From contig CAYVEC010000004.1 in NCBI GenBank assembly GCA_964450385.1, forward strand, positions 34,662 through 98,661: a stretch of 64,000 nucleotides of DNA, written 5' to 3'. The notes beneath the pieces were generated by a model. That model was not told where the DNA came from. It searched no databases and worked only from the letters and a program-made list of their open reading frames with translations. The translations under genes and the position numbers were made by a program. Source of the DNA: JAKLFA01 sp964450385 (GTDB taxonomy: Bacteria; Omnitrophota; Gorgyraeia; Zapsychrales; JANLHA01). Positions 1-15,000 of this stretch are shown here, piece after piece (position 1 is the stretch's first letter; every line of letters starts with the position of its first letter).

Positions 1-3000
1 CGACGGAGCCGATGATCGACAAACATGTTTCGCTCGTTTCAGAGAGGGACGTGATGCTGCGTGACGGCGATGGTGACATCGCGATTAACGGCGCGATTGT
101 TAGCGGCACGGTCCATCGTTTTATCCATCCGGATCAGGCCCTTGCTGATGGCGCGAGCCGAGATTTTGTTTTCATCAGCGGGGGGCCGGGGTATCGCCAC
201 CGCCTGGCCGAGGCAACCGTGCCGTTAGACTGGGCGTATATTCGTAACGTGGCGAATCCCGGGGAAGGTTCGGACGCGCCGGAGGCCAAGAAGCTGGCCG
301 AGAAGCCGTGGTCGTTGCGTCCCTTGTTCGGCGGCGCTCCGGATGTGGCGGATATCACCCGCTACGATGAGACGGCAAAGACCGTTGACCTCACGGGTCA
401 GGTCGGTTTCGGGTTTGGTCAGCGCGTGGAAGGCGACCAGATCGCCCTCACCTTTGATCCCGGGCCTCGGCCGTTTGAGGTGCCGGGGTCAGCCTACACC
501 GTGAAGGTCGGCGAGGCGGCCTTTATCAAAAACGAAGTAAAGATTATTCGAAATCCGAATGGGACCGAGGATTATGTCAATCAGTTAAGGGAGGCAGGAG
601 ATCAGGATCCGACGCGAATGGTTCGCGATGTCACCGGCGGGGTTCCGATTGCCGGGATGAGGGTTGTTGACGCGAGTAAGGTCCTTGGTCAGGGCGCGAG
701 CGTGATCGACGTGAATCACCTCGGCCGGGTCGAGGTCCGTGACGGGAGTGTCGGGTATTTTCTGCCGCTCGGCGTTGATCAGGTGAAGATCGCGGGGACC
801 ATCGAGAATCAGCGGATCGATCGGGCGTTCTTGCTGACTCGTCCATTAAATATTGAAGCGATGCCGGTCACGAATAGTTTCTTGGTGCCGGTTCATGAAT
901 TTTTAAACGATGACACGATGGCGATGCGGGTTCGGGATCTTGCCGGCCGGATTGATCCATATCGTATTCGACATGACGATAAGGGACTTGTCGCGCTGGT
1001 ATATTCAGACCCGGAGATCACGAATAGCGATGAGCGCGTGGTTCGGAACCGCTTGTCCGCTGGTTGGGCGGGAGAGCCCGGCGACTGGATCGGCGGCGGC
1101 GTGTATGAGGCCCTGATCGACATTGAGCCGAGCGCCTCGCTCGGCGGCGGCCGTGTTGACCGCATCGCGGATATGCCGCTTAAGGTTCAGGCGATTGATG
1201 CAGCTAAGGTCACAGCGTATCAGCAGAAACCCGCGGGCGATGGCCCTGCGCCGCAATCAACAGATCTTGAGACCCTGGCCGTGATCGGCACTCTGACCGA
1301 CGAGCAGAAGGCCCAGGTCGAGGACCAGCTTTATAAGAACTTGCGGGCTGCTGCTATCGCGAAGCGGGTGGATGCGGCACTAGCAACAATCAAGGATCCC
1401 ACGGACGCCGAGAAGAAAAGTATTCTTGAAAAAGAGACGGCCAACGTTCAGAACGATTCGACATTGATCGCTGAGTTAAAGAGCCAGGCTGACGCCGAGG
1501 CCGCACGATATAGCGCGATCCGGGCAACGCCGGGGAGCGCGGTCACGCTCCAGACGGCTTATGGTACAGGCAGTATCCTAGAGGGCGCGATGATCAATCT
1601 GTTCGCCCGGTATAGTGTGCCAGAGCTTGTTGAAAAAACAGGCATGTCAGCTAATGTGGCTGCGCAGCTCAAGGCGCATCTCAATGAGGTTGTCAAGAAG
1701 AACGGACAGATCAGTCAGTATGCGACATTTAAAGATTTTGCTGATGAGGTGCTTGGTCGAGGCCGGGATGCCGGGCTGGGCGAGAGCCGCTTGCTGGACG
1801 ATCAGGTCGCGCGAATCCAGGCAGCGACGCGCGAGCTTATTCCGTCAGAGGCCGGGGTGGTTCTCCTGCCGGCGGCGGACACCCAGGAGGGATCGGCGTT
1901 TGAGGGCCGCACGAATCCGTTTGGCCCGATGGTCATGTCCGAGCCGGAGGGAAGCCTTCTTTTGTTGGGCAGGGACGTTGCCGGCGTTGATAGCGGGGTC
2001 CAGTCGGCATGGACACACGGCACAGGGGACACAAAATTTGAGATCGCGTCGAGCACCTTCCGCGGCTCCGACGGCGCGGCAACGGGTCTGTATTACTATA
2101 CAGAGGAAGGCCAGAAGGCGCCGAGCGCGCATATTTTTAATAACACGAATCAATTTGTCTGGTTTTATAACGCGAAGGGCGAGGGGATTCCGGCCCGGGT
2201 CAAGGCCATGGACCGGCCGGATATGAAGATGACGGTGCAGGATGCGGTGCTCACGATCTTGGCCGGGCAGGACAGCGGTTATGATGATCCTTCGAAGGGC
2301 ATGAGGCTCGGCGATGAGCGGCAGCGCGGATGGCTCATCCAACTCCTTCCGGAAATTTTCGCTCGGTATTCAAGCGACAATGAATTTATAACGGCGATGA
2401 AAAAACTGGGGATCGCTCAGGATGCCGCCGGAGATTTGTGGAAGGTCCGTTCTGCTGTTTCAGCCGCAACCAGCGGACCAGATGACGCCGGGACATTTGT
2501 GTGGATATCCGACACTCAAGCGCCAATTATAGCGACCACCCATGTGGATCGGACCATTGAGGCCCGGAAGATCTTTGACGGATTGGATCCGAATCAGCAG
2601 AGGGCCCTTGTTGATGCCCTTATTCCTGTTTATGCCCGTTATCTGGCACCCGGGAAAGGGCTTGATGAGACGTTCGATCCGGTCGCGGTTCTGTCAGGGG
2701 AGAATCCGGATGAGATCGGGAGCCTGGGGCTTGCGCAGTTCACAGGATTAGGCCGCGCCCGGCCGAACGCCATGATCACCGACGGCATCAGCCATGTCAT
2801 GCCGATCGTCGAGGGCGGGACGCTCTCGGGCATTCAGACACCGTTTGATCGTTTTGCCGTTGATGCCACGATCCGAACTGGGGACGGTTCGTTGGCGGCC
2901 CGCGCAAGGGAGATTAAGGTTTTTGAGGATGGCAGATGGGGGCTGACCTTCCGCGCAGGGGTCGATGGGAAGCCTGCCCAGATCCAGGTCCCGGTGAATA

Positions 3001-6000
3001 ACGCGATACGAGCCGCGATGCTTGATCCTTTGATGCTGGTTGCCGATAGTTCAGATTATTTTACCGAAGACGGCCCCGGCGGTGCTTCGAGGAGTGGGTT
3101 TGTTGAATCAACGGCCAGACCGTATGAAATTTTAAATAATGGTCAGGGTCCGTGGCGTCTTGAGCTGGGCAGGGCCCATGGTGTGGTTTCGGAACTGACG
3201 CTGTTGTTCGGCGGGATCGGCGCGAATGGCGAGGTGACGTTGTCCTCAACGCTCGGCATGGTCGGCCGGCATTGGGTTCATGTGGAGGGTCAAAAAACGG
3301 CCCAGGCCCGAGCCGCAGAGACATTGCTCAATTATATGCAAGCGGTTGGCGCCTTTGGAAAGTATCGCGAAAACGGTCAGACGGCGTGGTTTGTCGGCAA
3401 CCTTCCGGATACAGCGCGCATGGTTGAGCAGCTGCGCGGGGGGGAGAGCGTCAGAGGCAGTGACGGCAGATCGATCGATCCGTCTAAAAATGAGACGTTT
3501 GTCGCCGGGCCAGGGGGCGTTTTTTATCTCATGGATCCGCGCTCCGCTGAAAAGGGCGCGAAGGGATATGATCCTAAAAAGCATCTTGTCTTTGGCGACC
3601 GGTATGTGGATTTCAATGTTGACGGGAAACCCGGCCGGATCCTTTTGTCAGATCTTGGCCGCGGAGAGACAGACAAGGCCGAGGTGAAGGTCGTCCTCCG
3701 CTCGGGCCAGGGAGAGGCGGTCGGTTTTGTGCCGTTAAAGCGCTTTAATTTGATGAGCCGGTCGTTGGATGATTTTTTTAGTTTCAGCATGTTTTTTACT
3801 CCGGCCTTAGTATGGAGGTCCACCAAATCCGCCCTTCGTTCGTTTAGTCGGATTTCGTCGACAGCAGTGAACGAACATGGGGTTCCGGTCTTTGAGGCAA
3901 AAAGCGTTCTGGGGCATGAATTTTTTGTGGGCGGGAAGAAAGAATTGCTCCGCGGGGATTTTAAGGAAACGGCCTTAACCACAGGGGCTTCGTTTGCTCA
4001 GACATCCGCGGGCAAGGTGGTTGGGCTTGACGCGATTGATGTCTTGTTCGCCGAACCGATTTCGGCAAGGGATTTTGCGAATGCTTCTGACAAGCTGGGA
4101 TTTTTTAGCAAGATCGGGCGCTTTGTCACCGGTCGTCAGGAGTCATCGGTCATGATGCAGAATTCTGACGGATCGGTATCATTCTATAGGGCGGGGCATC
4201 AGACGAGCCGGATCGGAAGGGAACCCGAGGCGGGAGAATTTTTTAGCGATGCGGGTTTGTATCACGGCGACATTAAGAGACGGACGAATTATAATTTGGG
4301 TCTGTTAACCGGGATCGTTGACGGATTTGACGGGAACCAACGGACCGATGACGTCATTGTGGCAAGTGGTGGGTGGATCCGTCAGATCGATTTTGATCCG
4401 GATCAGATGGGCGCCCTGTTTACGCGCGGGAAGACCGATGCGGAGGGCCGCGTTGTTGTGCCGCGCGGGCTGTGGGCCTCGGCCAATTCGTGGGCGGCGA
4501 CTGGCCGGACCCTGAATACCTTTAGCTATGTTCAGGGGGCAGGCGATGCGGTTAGTTGGGCGCTGATTGTTACGGGAATCGGCGCGGCCGTTGTTAAAGG
4601 GGTGGTCAAGGCAGGGGCGCATGCGGGTTCCAAAGTGATCATTAAAGAGATTACCAAGCAGTGGGTCTCGTATTATGGCCGGGAGACCTTGCGGCAGCGT
4701 GCGGTTTTGACCGGGATCAATGTTGCCTTGACTGGATTTATGTCAGGCGGACAAGCTGATCTTTCAGATTATGCCGAGGCGGCATTTTTTACCGCCGCGG
4801 TGCCGTATAATTTTGTGCGGTCGGATAGTATTTCAGCGTTGATGTCCAGGGCGAAGTCTGCGCTGCGGTCGGTTCCTCTTCGGGTTGGCCCGACCACGGC
4901 AAAAGTGATTGGCGGCGTCGGAGCGGCTGCGGGCCTCGGTGTCGGCGCGTATATGTTGAAGGACGGGGTTCAGGGATGGGCTTGGCAGAGGGAAGGGGAT
5001 GGTTCGGCGGGTCGTGGCTTATTGGGCTGGTATGACGGGAATAAGAAATGGATTGTTCCGGTCGCCTTTGGGCTGACCGCCTTCGTCGGCGTTAAAGGCG
5101 TTCAGTCGGCGATAGCGTCTGGGGCCTCTGGTCGTCAGACGGCTCTTCTTCTTTTGGGGTCGGCGGCTGCGGCAGGGATCGCCCTTCACCAGATGCGTAA
5201 CGATTCCATGATCCAGATGTCCTCTTCGGGGGCCATGGTGGCTGCCCTTGTGATGGCAGCAGGGGGTCCCTTGTGGAAGGGTGTTGCGGGTTTTGCGGGC
5301 AGAGCGGCTCAAGCGGCGACAACAACGGCGGGCAGGAGAGCTGCGGTGGGGATCGGTGTTGGTCTTGCGGGGACTGGGGCTGCTGGTGTTTTGATTAATA
5401 GATACAATGATCGGCCCTGGTATGACGGTGATGGATTGGCCTGGGGGGTTGTCGGAACGGTCGGAGCCGCGTCGCTGATCGGGTTGTCCGTTCTTGCGGG
5501 CGCGGGGGGCCGGACAGCTCCGCGGTCGTTGCTGGCCATGGCCCGCCGGACAACGACGCTGGGGCGTGTCTTGGCGGTGGGCGGCGGAGTGGGCGGCACA
5601 GCGGTTCTCGTGAATAAACTTCAAGGCCGTTCAGCCTTTGATGTTGCCGGACTTAAGATGGCGGGCGGCGCTGCCATCGCTGGGATCATGATTGGGGCGA
5701 CGCATCGTTTCGCCCCGATGGCCTATCGCCAGTTAACGAGGCCGGGGATTCTGCTTCCCCTGACTCAGATGTCGGTCTTCCAAAATACAATTGATGCCCA
5801 TTATGGCCTGGATCCCGAGAGCGCCTCATGGACGAGGAACGTGTTCCGGACGATTTTTTTGGCCCCTGGCCGCGGGTACATCAATGCGGTATCGTTCCAT
5901 CATTATAAAGACGATGTTCGAAACTTTTTCGCCGGCCGCACCGCGGGTGAGCAGCGGATGATTATCTCGCAGGCTGAAGATCGTTTTGGCCGGTTATTAG

Positions 6001-9000
6001 CTAGCGGCGTTGTGTATCCGATCGCTTATGGGCGCGCGATGGTGAGCGCCCTCACAGGTTCATGGCAGGCGGACACGATCCTTTCTCCGTGGAACACAGT
6101 GAAGGCGGTGCTCGATCCGTTGCGTATCCCTGAAAAGGGGGCCAAGGCGCAGATGGATCAGGACGAATCGTTCACCTTGGCGCATGGCACATGGCTGATC
6201 GCGAGTCTGCTCGGGGCCAGGGCTGGTTTTCGAGGATTTAAATCGGGGTCAGGCGCCACGGCTGATCCAGGGTTTTGGGCAAGGACTCAGTCCGGAGCGT
6301 CGACGATGATGTGGAATACGGCGCTTAATATTGCTGGGCCAAGCCTTTTTGGAGGCAACAATTCTGAATCGGTGCTCGACCGCGTTAAGGCCTCTTCGTA
6401 TCAGGTTGATACGATCGCCCGCGGGGCGTTCCTCATGAGCATGACCGCAGGCCTGATGAGGGGAGCGATGAAAAAAGTTCACCTCGAGATGGCTCCTGCT
6501 CACCAGACACGGGTAGGCATCGGCCTAGTATTAGGCGGCCCAGCAGCACATGTGGCAGGTGCGGCGTGGAGCGAGGGCCTTGATGCCGAGAGTAATCCCC
6601 GGATGAAGATCGTCGCAAATACGGTGTCAAATTTGGGGACCTTAGCCTTTGGTCTGGGCGCCCTTGTTCTCCTCAAACGGTTCAACCCCGAGGGATGGGT
6701 CAAGGCATACAACGCGCATACAGTGTCCGCTCGCTGGGATGCGTACGGAACATTAAAGGCCGACTTGGTGATGGCCTTTGGGGTGAAGCCGGCGGCCGCG
6801 ATCGTGGGCAACGGGCTGGGGATGTTGGGCGCGGGCTCACTTGTCTATGGGGGCAAACGGCTCTTCGGGGATCTTGTTTTGAACGAACTCGATGCGTACC
6901 GGGACCGTACGCAACGGACATTGCAGGATAGGGTCCGGGACACCACGCCGTATTTATTATTTCCGCGGAGTCTGCCAGACGGTCGTCAGATTGAGATCCG
7001 TTCTCTGGCCGGACGGTTAAAAGAACGGGATCCTTTACTTACCCAATTAAACGGAAGAGAACTGTCGGAATTTTCTGAGGACGATCAGGACATGGATCAA
7101 TTGCGCCAGGAGGCTCGCAAGGCCCTTGGTGATGCAGTGTCAAAATATAATATTAGCGAGATCGAGCATGATGGTTTGATCGAACTGATCTTGACCCGAC
7201 GGGTGGATGCTTTTATTGAGAAGCACGGCGTTAACGGCGAGTATCTCGTGAGCGGGCCGGACGATTCATATATCGTGGCACGCGATCCAAAGACAGAAAG
7301 CTATTACCGAGCTGAAGAATATGCCGCCACTGATCGCGCGAATTTTGTTCTTAATGCGGCGCTGGTGGCCTCTCTCTTTAAGATGGCGCATCATGCGAGA
7401 CAGCAGATGGCTGTTTTAAATGCGAATCCTAATGCTGCTGTGGGGGCGGGCAAGACGCTGCTTAAGACCTTGGGGCAATCTATTGACGGAATGGGCGCGA
7501 CTTATGAATCGGCTAAGGCGAATCCAGCGTTAATGAGCTTAAAATGGGCGGCGGCAGGCACCGCGGCCGCGGGATTAGGTTATGCGGTTGACGCGTGGGA
7601 TCAACGCGATGGGACGACGAGCCAGACAGCGCAGAGATGGGCCGATGCCTTAAAAACAGGCGGGCTTGGTATGGTTGCCATTGGCGGGGGTGTTGCGGCA
7701 GGAGGGCTTGTTGATTCTTGGATGAAGCCCGGGACCTTAAGCGTTGCAGGGATCCTGCACGCGCTGCCTGTAGCCACAGGACGGATGGCCGCGAGCTCGG
7801 TCAGCAATATTTTCTTTGTTATGACCCCGCTCTCCGGCGCCCTGGAGGTTGTCTCGATGGCGGCCAAGGTAGGGGCTCGTACCGGCGGGTCATCACTTGA
7901 GAGGAATTTTCATAATGCGACCACCGCCGCGTTTTGGGATAACACTCAGGTCTGGAGTGATGTCTCGCAAAAGATGGTTGATATGTCTGCCTTAAAGTAT
8001 CAGGGGGCGAAGAGTTCTCTCGAGGTTGTTCTCCGTTCGTTTTCGAACGGGCTTTTTGGTGTTTATGAAAACGGGCCGCGGCGCGGGCAATTGAAGGTAA
8101 CATCTTGGGCTGAGATGCCGAAGACCCTTCAGGAATTTCTGCCGTTACCGGCGTGGCTCGGCGGGGCGAAGTCTGAAGACTATAAAGGGATTCAGGGGCA
8201 GATGATCGGATTTTCTGTGTCGTTGGCCCTCTTGCGTGGCGCCACTCCGGTCCTGCAGAATATCAAGGCCGGTAATTTCGGCCGGTGGTTCCAGTCGATG
8301 AACCATGCCTTTGATAAGACATTTGAACTTGATCTTTTTAGACTCCCGGTCCGGCCGAACGCTTCGATATGGAGGAAAAGCGCATCGGAGGTAACAGGGT
8401 GGACCTATCGGATGCTTAGCGGGTCCATTGAGGAGATTGGAGAGCAATTCGCTCAGGTTGGGTTGATGCTGACGCCGATCGGTTATGTGAGCCCGATCCT
8501 TCAGCAGTTTGGAGTTTCGGCCCCGAGTGCACGCGCCTTTGCGGAGCAATTTAATGAGGTCGTGCAGGAGATCGTTTTGAGCGGGAACGCCATGGGGATT
8601 CGAAACGCCCGGTACAATATCGTGCCGGTGCTTGATGAGATGTTGAAGCCGGGGGCTACTGAGCCGACAATTCGGAAGAGCCTTGAGGGGTTAATTCCGC
8701 AGGCCCAGGCCGCCGGAGGTTCGTCCGGCGCAGCGGCGCCCGGGAGCTCACCCGGAGGCCAGGGCGCTTCGCCATCTCCTGTGGCACCTCAAGAAACAGC
8801 GAGCGCCACTGGCCCATCCGTGGCAGGCGGCACAGCGCCGATCACGGCCGAGGACGTGCCGTTTATTCTTCAGGCGTACGAGGACGCTGGATTTTTAACT
8901 AAGGACGGGCTGACCGTCGAGGGGCGGGTGATCTTAACAGCGGCTCGGCAGATCGCGCAGAGAGCAGAAGGTTCATCTGATGGCGCTGTAAGCGGTCAGG

Positions 9001-12000
9001 AGTCTGCGGTGCGGGAGGTCTTGACGGCTGCAAAAGCAGCAGCGGCAGAGGACCGAGAGGAAACCCTTAAAAAATTGAAGGCAGTAGCAGCCTTTTTTTC
9101 AAACAGCGCTTCTCAGCTCAAGCGGATAAAGGCGAAGATCAAGGATGTGGAGAAGGCCAAGGTCGATGAAGATCGGCGTTTTGATGAGCTGATCAAGAAT
9201 GCGGACGATATGATGATTACTGAGGCCGCGTCGCTGATCCTTCAATGGGGCGCCGGTCGCGGCCGAGATTCATCGATGGCCCGGTTGTCACAGGGCCTCC
9301 TCACCCGAGGCGGATTGTCATCGGGCTCGTTTATCGGGATGCCTTTTGGTTATATGGCAGCCATGATCAGAGAAGGAGCGTTCGGTAAAGGGCTTAAGAC
9401 GGCGGAGCTTGAAGGCACGATGTCAGATAGCGGCACGAGGCGGCGATTTGGACAGCTACGGCCGGCAGGTCAATCTTGGTTGGCGGAACATTTCTTAAAT
9501 CCTGATCGGACCAGGTCTGAGGAGGATACGCTTGACATGCAGATTGTTGATTTGGCCGGGCGAGATCGAGACGCTAAAGCAGTGTCGGCCACGGCTGCGG
9601 CAGCGCCGGCGGCGTCTAATCCGTTTGACGCTGTTGATGGCGTGGCGTTTTCGGGAGGCCATCAGGATTCTGTTGCGGCCCGGCAGGGCTTTGATTATGT
9701 GCGAGCCCATCATCAGGAGGCCGTGGAGGTCGGGGCTTATTATCAAGATCGAGGCGCCACACATCAGGCGACGGTTGATAGCAAGAGCGGGCGTTTTATC
9801 GGTGTTGACGGGCAGGTCCTGGATCCGGCACGAGTGACGGTTATTTATACGCTTGGCGGAATGCGTGAGGAGATGCGTGGTGATGAGGGCACGTCGGAGA
9901 CAGTGGGACTGGGCGTTGGAGGGATCGATCGGGAGACGGGGCACATGGTGGTTGTTCTTGACCGGTCCGTTGCTTTTGATACGCAGAATCCGTTTGATAA
10001 CAGCGTCGTCAATCAGGTGGTTCGTCATGAGCGGAATGAGATTGCTCGTATCCGTCGGGCAGAACAGCGGGTGGGGCACGCTGAGGCCGGGACGCCTGCG
10101 GCTCAACTGGCCCATGAGAATGCTGTCCCGCTTGATGGGCAGGCTGTTGCTGCGATTCAGGCCAGAACAATTGCGGCGTCGGAGCCGGAGCTCGGCGCGG
10201 CCCAGATCGCATTGCGCCTGATGAAGACGTCCGGGATATCGTTTGGGGAGGCGCTGGGGCATGCTCAAAGCGCTAAGGGCAGCGTCGGAGGCCGGCCTTT
10301 AATGGGCAGCGAGGCCTCTGGCGGTGAGACGCAGGGCGCAGCGGTATCGGGAGAGGCCAGGGAACAGGTTTCATCCGTTGGTTTGGGTAATGTCACCTTG
10401 GTTGCTGCGTCAGGCGGGCAAAAGGGCGCAGGCTCTTCGGGGGAATCGGCGTCGCAGGGGAGTCGACAGTTAAGTGAAGACCTTGCCAGGGTAAAAGAGA
10501 ATCTTCGTGTGTCTCGGCAAGAGTTGCGCCGAGTTCCTTTTGCACATATCAAAGAGATTGTAACATTGAAAGGCCTGCGGAACATGAGGGCCGATAAGGC
10601 TCGTTGGAAGCGTGTGATAGCCCAGCTTGAGCGCGAGGCGCAACGATTACAAACCCCGGTGGAGACGAAGGCTGAAATGCCTCCTACACCGGCTGTGCCG
10701 TCTGAAATGAAGACTGTTGAAGTGCCTGCCCCGGCCGAGGCGAAGGTTCCGGCCCCGGCGGCCCAAGCTCCGTCGCTGAGCACAGCCCTGTCACTTGAAG
10801 ACTACTTGACCTTGGATCGATCAGGATCCTTAGGCCCCCAGACGGCCGCTTCCTTAAAGATTTTAGGCAAGGATCCAACATTGGTAGGTAGGACGATAAG
10901 GCACAAGGTTGAACGAGGAGATTCTGTTCATGACATCATGGATTCGCTGAATCGAATCACCGAAGGACTGTTGCTTCAGTCAGAAATCGATCATATTCGA
11001 GCATATGTCCAGAATCTCGTGGCGCTTCAAACGAAGGGAAGGCAATCTACGTCGGCTTCTTCAACTGAAGCTGTTTCTGTCGCTGTTGAGAAGGCTCAGC
11101 CTGAGGTGGGACACGTTGCGGTGGCCCCTGCCGATGTGAAGGTTCAGGTTCCGGCGACGGAGGCTCCAGCTCCTGTTGAAGCGGCTCCAGCGCCTGTTGT
11201 TCCACAATCACCGGCACCTGTGGGTTCGGGTCGAACGGCTGTTCAGGCTTCTCAAGGAGAGGAACGATCGAAAAGGTCTGCAGCCGTTGAAAAGTATTTT
11301 GATCCGGGCGTTGTAAAGGAGGTTTCATCTGCACAGAAGGATGTTTTGACGCGCGCGAGAGCGGATTTGGATGCCTGGGAGTCGGGCCAAGCGGGCAAGG
11401 ATCCTCAAGAGGCGTACTCGGTGCTGATGAATCTGCCACAAGAAGAGATCTCGGACTCTTCATGGAATATCGCCTTGGATTCGGCGCGTACACGCGCGAG
11501 GCGTTTGAGTGAAATGGATTTTGTTACTCATGGGGTTCGTGAGGTGACGGTTAAGGTCAAGGTTCAGCCAACAAAACCGGGCCAGGAAGCGAGCCACCAA
11601 CCGCGCACGGTCATTATTAATAATAATGATCAAGAGCAGGAGATTTCAATCGGCAATGATCGACATATCGTGCTTCGCGCCAATGAGGCGATCCTTTTAG
11701 ATGCCGATCGTCGAGGCGGATTGGTGTTTGCGTTTGATCGAAAAGATCGTGGGAAGATAGAGACGCGGATTCTTGATATTGCGAATCGGACTTCAGATGG
11801 AGTCGTGGCCCGATTGGATTGGTCTGAGACGGACCAGGCGGCACAGCGGGCTGAGGTCACAGGTGGCAGCTGGACGAGACAGGTCTCGGCAGGATGGACG
11901 ATAGAAAAAGATGCAAATGATCAGGTCACCGATGTTCGCGATGTGGTGTTGAGGCGAACGGTTTCCGTATCCCAAGGCGCGCGCGCAGAAACGATAGAGA

Positions 12001-15000
12001 CGGGCGATGTGAACGGGTTTGCTCAATTATGGCGGTTCCTTAGGATCATGGCTGCGCCGTCGAGTTTGCAACCAGCACAGGCAGAGAAGCGCGACCGCGT
12101 GCTGAATTGGCTTGCGGAGGATGCGGCGCGCGCCGAGGCGTGGGTGCGAAGAACCGTACCGGCCGCGGTCGGGGATTATTTAGAGATGGAGTATGGCAGT
12201 ACCTGGGCGAGAGATGTTGGGCGTGTCCATGATCATCAGACAGCAACGAGGCTTTTTGCTGCGCTGAATGAGGCCTTGGCTAAGGCTCAGCGCGACCAGA
12301 ACGTTCCTTCTCCGGCGGAGATCCGCGGGTCAACGGTTTTGGACACAGGCGCCGTCGTTGGAGTCGATCAACGGGTGATCGGATTTGTGAGCGATGATGG
12401 GCGGACGTTCTGGCGGGGAGAGGACTCAGACGACGTCGGGTCTGTCGGGGCTGAGGGGCTGGGTGATGCTGTTAATAGCGTCTTGAGGGGGCTCAGGGAA
12501 AAGACGGATGAGCCAAGATCTGTTGCTGTCTCGTCGCAAGGACTTATTGTGTCGGGAGAGAACGGTTCGACAGGATCGATGGAGCGAGCTTTTGTTATGG
12601 CCCGGGATCCTGAGACAGGGAAAATGGAGCACGTTGGATATGCCCTAAGGGATACCGGAGACGTAAATAAGACACAGGAGTATGTAAGTCGATTAACTGA
12701 GAGCCGGGATTATTCTTGGGACGCGACTGCTTCGGGATGGGCATTTTTTACCAAGGAGCAATATCGCAAGATTAAATTTGAAGGTTTTGAAGAGTTGTTG
12801 GCGCAGCCTCAGAACTGGCGATTAGAGGATGCGTATGATGAAGGCCGGGTGACGGAGATTAGCGGAACGACGGCTGCTAAAAAGCCCCATGAGAAGGCGG
12901 CGCAGGAGGGGTTGAAGCAGGCCGTGGCTGAGGCGGAGGGATTGCGTGATGTGGTTATTAGCGTAGAAGGCGCGGCACAGCCAAACGTTGATATCGAAGA
13001 GAAACTTTTCGGCCGGTTACAAGCAGCGCATGACAGCTCCCTGCAGGGTGGGCAGCGGCGGCGGATCGTTTTGGAGCATATTGGTGAGGAGGGGATGAAA
13101 GAAAAATATTCGGCGTTTTTTGACCGCGTCATTGATTTTGAGGATACGGTCGGTGCTTCGAGCGTGAACGACTATACTGATTCTCAATTAAGAGACTTAT
13201 ATTTTAAGAAAAAAGATATTTCTGCGCCGACAGCGCACCAGAAGAATGAAGCGCTTCATTTGGCTAGGGCCCTTAGAGAAATTTTTGGAAAAAACATGTC
13301 AGCCCGGGCGTTCGCGTTTGGGATGATGCAGACCATAAAGGACAAGCTCCTTTCAGCCCATTCTGGTCGGCATAGCCCTGACAAAACCCCCACATGGACG
13401 GTGTATTTGTCTGAGATCACGAATATTTCTCCGTTCCGACAGGCGATCGAAGCGCCGCGGCTTCAGCCGGACCCCGAGATGATCGATGATTATAAAGAGC
13501 TCATCATGCACGAGATGCTCGATGGCCTGACCCATTGGCAGGCTGTGGAATTCCGGCGCCTGATGCTCCTCGCGCCTCAGGTGCTTGAAATCAAGGCCGA
13601 GCATGTCCGTCATGATTTTAGGGATGGATCCGGATATGAGATCCTTGAGGTGACCGATACCAACGGGGGGAAGAAGACGATCCGTTCGGTCTTGACGGTG
13701 GTCGAACAGGGCGAGCGCAGGTTGCGTCATTTGGAGCATGGGAGGCTGAAGGCAGGAGAGGTGTATCAAGCGGGCAGTCTCAAGCCAGTTCCGAGGGCTC
13801 AGGCAGAGTCAATGATTAAGGCGTATGCACAGGTCCCGGTCATGCCTAGTCAGGACGAGGAGGCCGAATACGGCGCCTCTGTGGGGCGCTTGACAAATGA
13901 TGTCAGGGAGCGGATCGAGCGCGGCTTTGCACAAGAGGACACGAACGATGGTTCGCTGCAGCTTTATTCATTCGATACCTCCGACGGGATTACCGTTAGG
14001 GTTTTCCGGGTCCCGGAACTCGCGCGGACCGAAGAGGGCCGCCCGGTGACCGGGTATATTCCCGAGGGCAAAAACGAGATCTGGCTCGCGGATATTGAGT
14101 GGACGGCCAAGACGCTTGCTGAGGCGGCGGGCTATGATCCTGACAGTACGAAAAAACTCATCACCGAGTCCCGGCTAGAGATTTTGACCCATGAGCTCGC
14201 CGAGATCCGCGCCGGACGCGACCATAAGGCCGGGATGGGGGCGACCGGCGATTTTCGTGCCGAGGCCGCAGTCCGCTGGCAGATGTCGGAGCCTGAGCAT
14301 CGTGCGGCGGCTTTCCGCGCGGGCGGCGTCGAGGAGGCTGCCTCGCCGTTTGCTGATCGCCCGGTCATCGATCCCGCTGCCGTGCTTCCCGCTGCACCGG
14401 CCGTGACCCCAGCGATCGGGGCTGAGGCTCTGCCGATCCTGACGCCGGTCGGTCCTGTTTCCCCTGTGCTACGGGGGCTGCCGCAGGCTCGTGATGGTCT
14501 GCCGCAGGATATTGAGGTTGTCAAGGCCGACGATGTCCCTCAGGCCGTTCAGCAGTATATCAATTCAGAAAATGATGTCTATATTTTGCACGAAGGCGGT
14601 CTCGAGCCGGTTCGGGTTAACGGTCAGGGTCGGGTTACGGTTGTCGCGAACACATTCCCTCCGTCATCGCCGATCGCCCGACGTCTTGTGGCCGAAGGCG
14701 CGGTGATCGATCCTCGGTTCCTTGACGGCGTGACTGACGTTGAGGGTGAGGCCGCATCGTTTGTTCGTCTCGCTGTCCCGGCATTAAAGGGCGGGTCAGC
14801 GGTTGATGCGGGCGCCCCGGTTTATGTGGACGCGCGCACGACGGCAGATTCTCCGGCGGGGGTTGGCGAGGGGCTGGTCCGTGTGATCGCGGAGATCGAA
14901 GATCAGGCCGGGCGTCGGCCGGATGTGGTGCGGTTGACCGATGCCGGGGCCGTGGCAGATGTTGTATTGACGGAAACGCGAGACGGGCTGATCATCGCGG

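Noticed and set aside
1615..2226. A 203-codon + strand frame offset from the giant frame
   Set aside because: Its product is Arg/Ser-rich without structure, and it shows no convincing ribosome-binding site. It is a shadow frame.
6340..6360. GGAGG-like sequences as internal ribosome-binding sites (many across the window)
   Set aside because: Purine-rich stretches come from common Glu, Gly and Lys codons. Except at 18036, I found none with good spacing to an ATG that opens a protein-like frame.
14188..14210. HELAE as a zinc-protease HExxH motif
   Set aside because: The second histidine is replaced by glutamate. Kept only as a possible decayed zincin helix.
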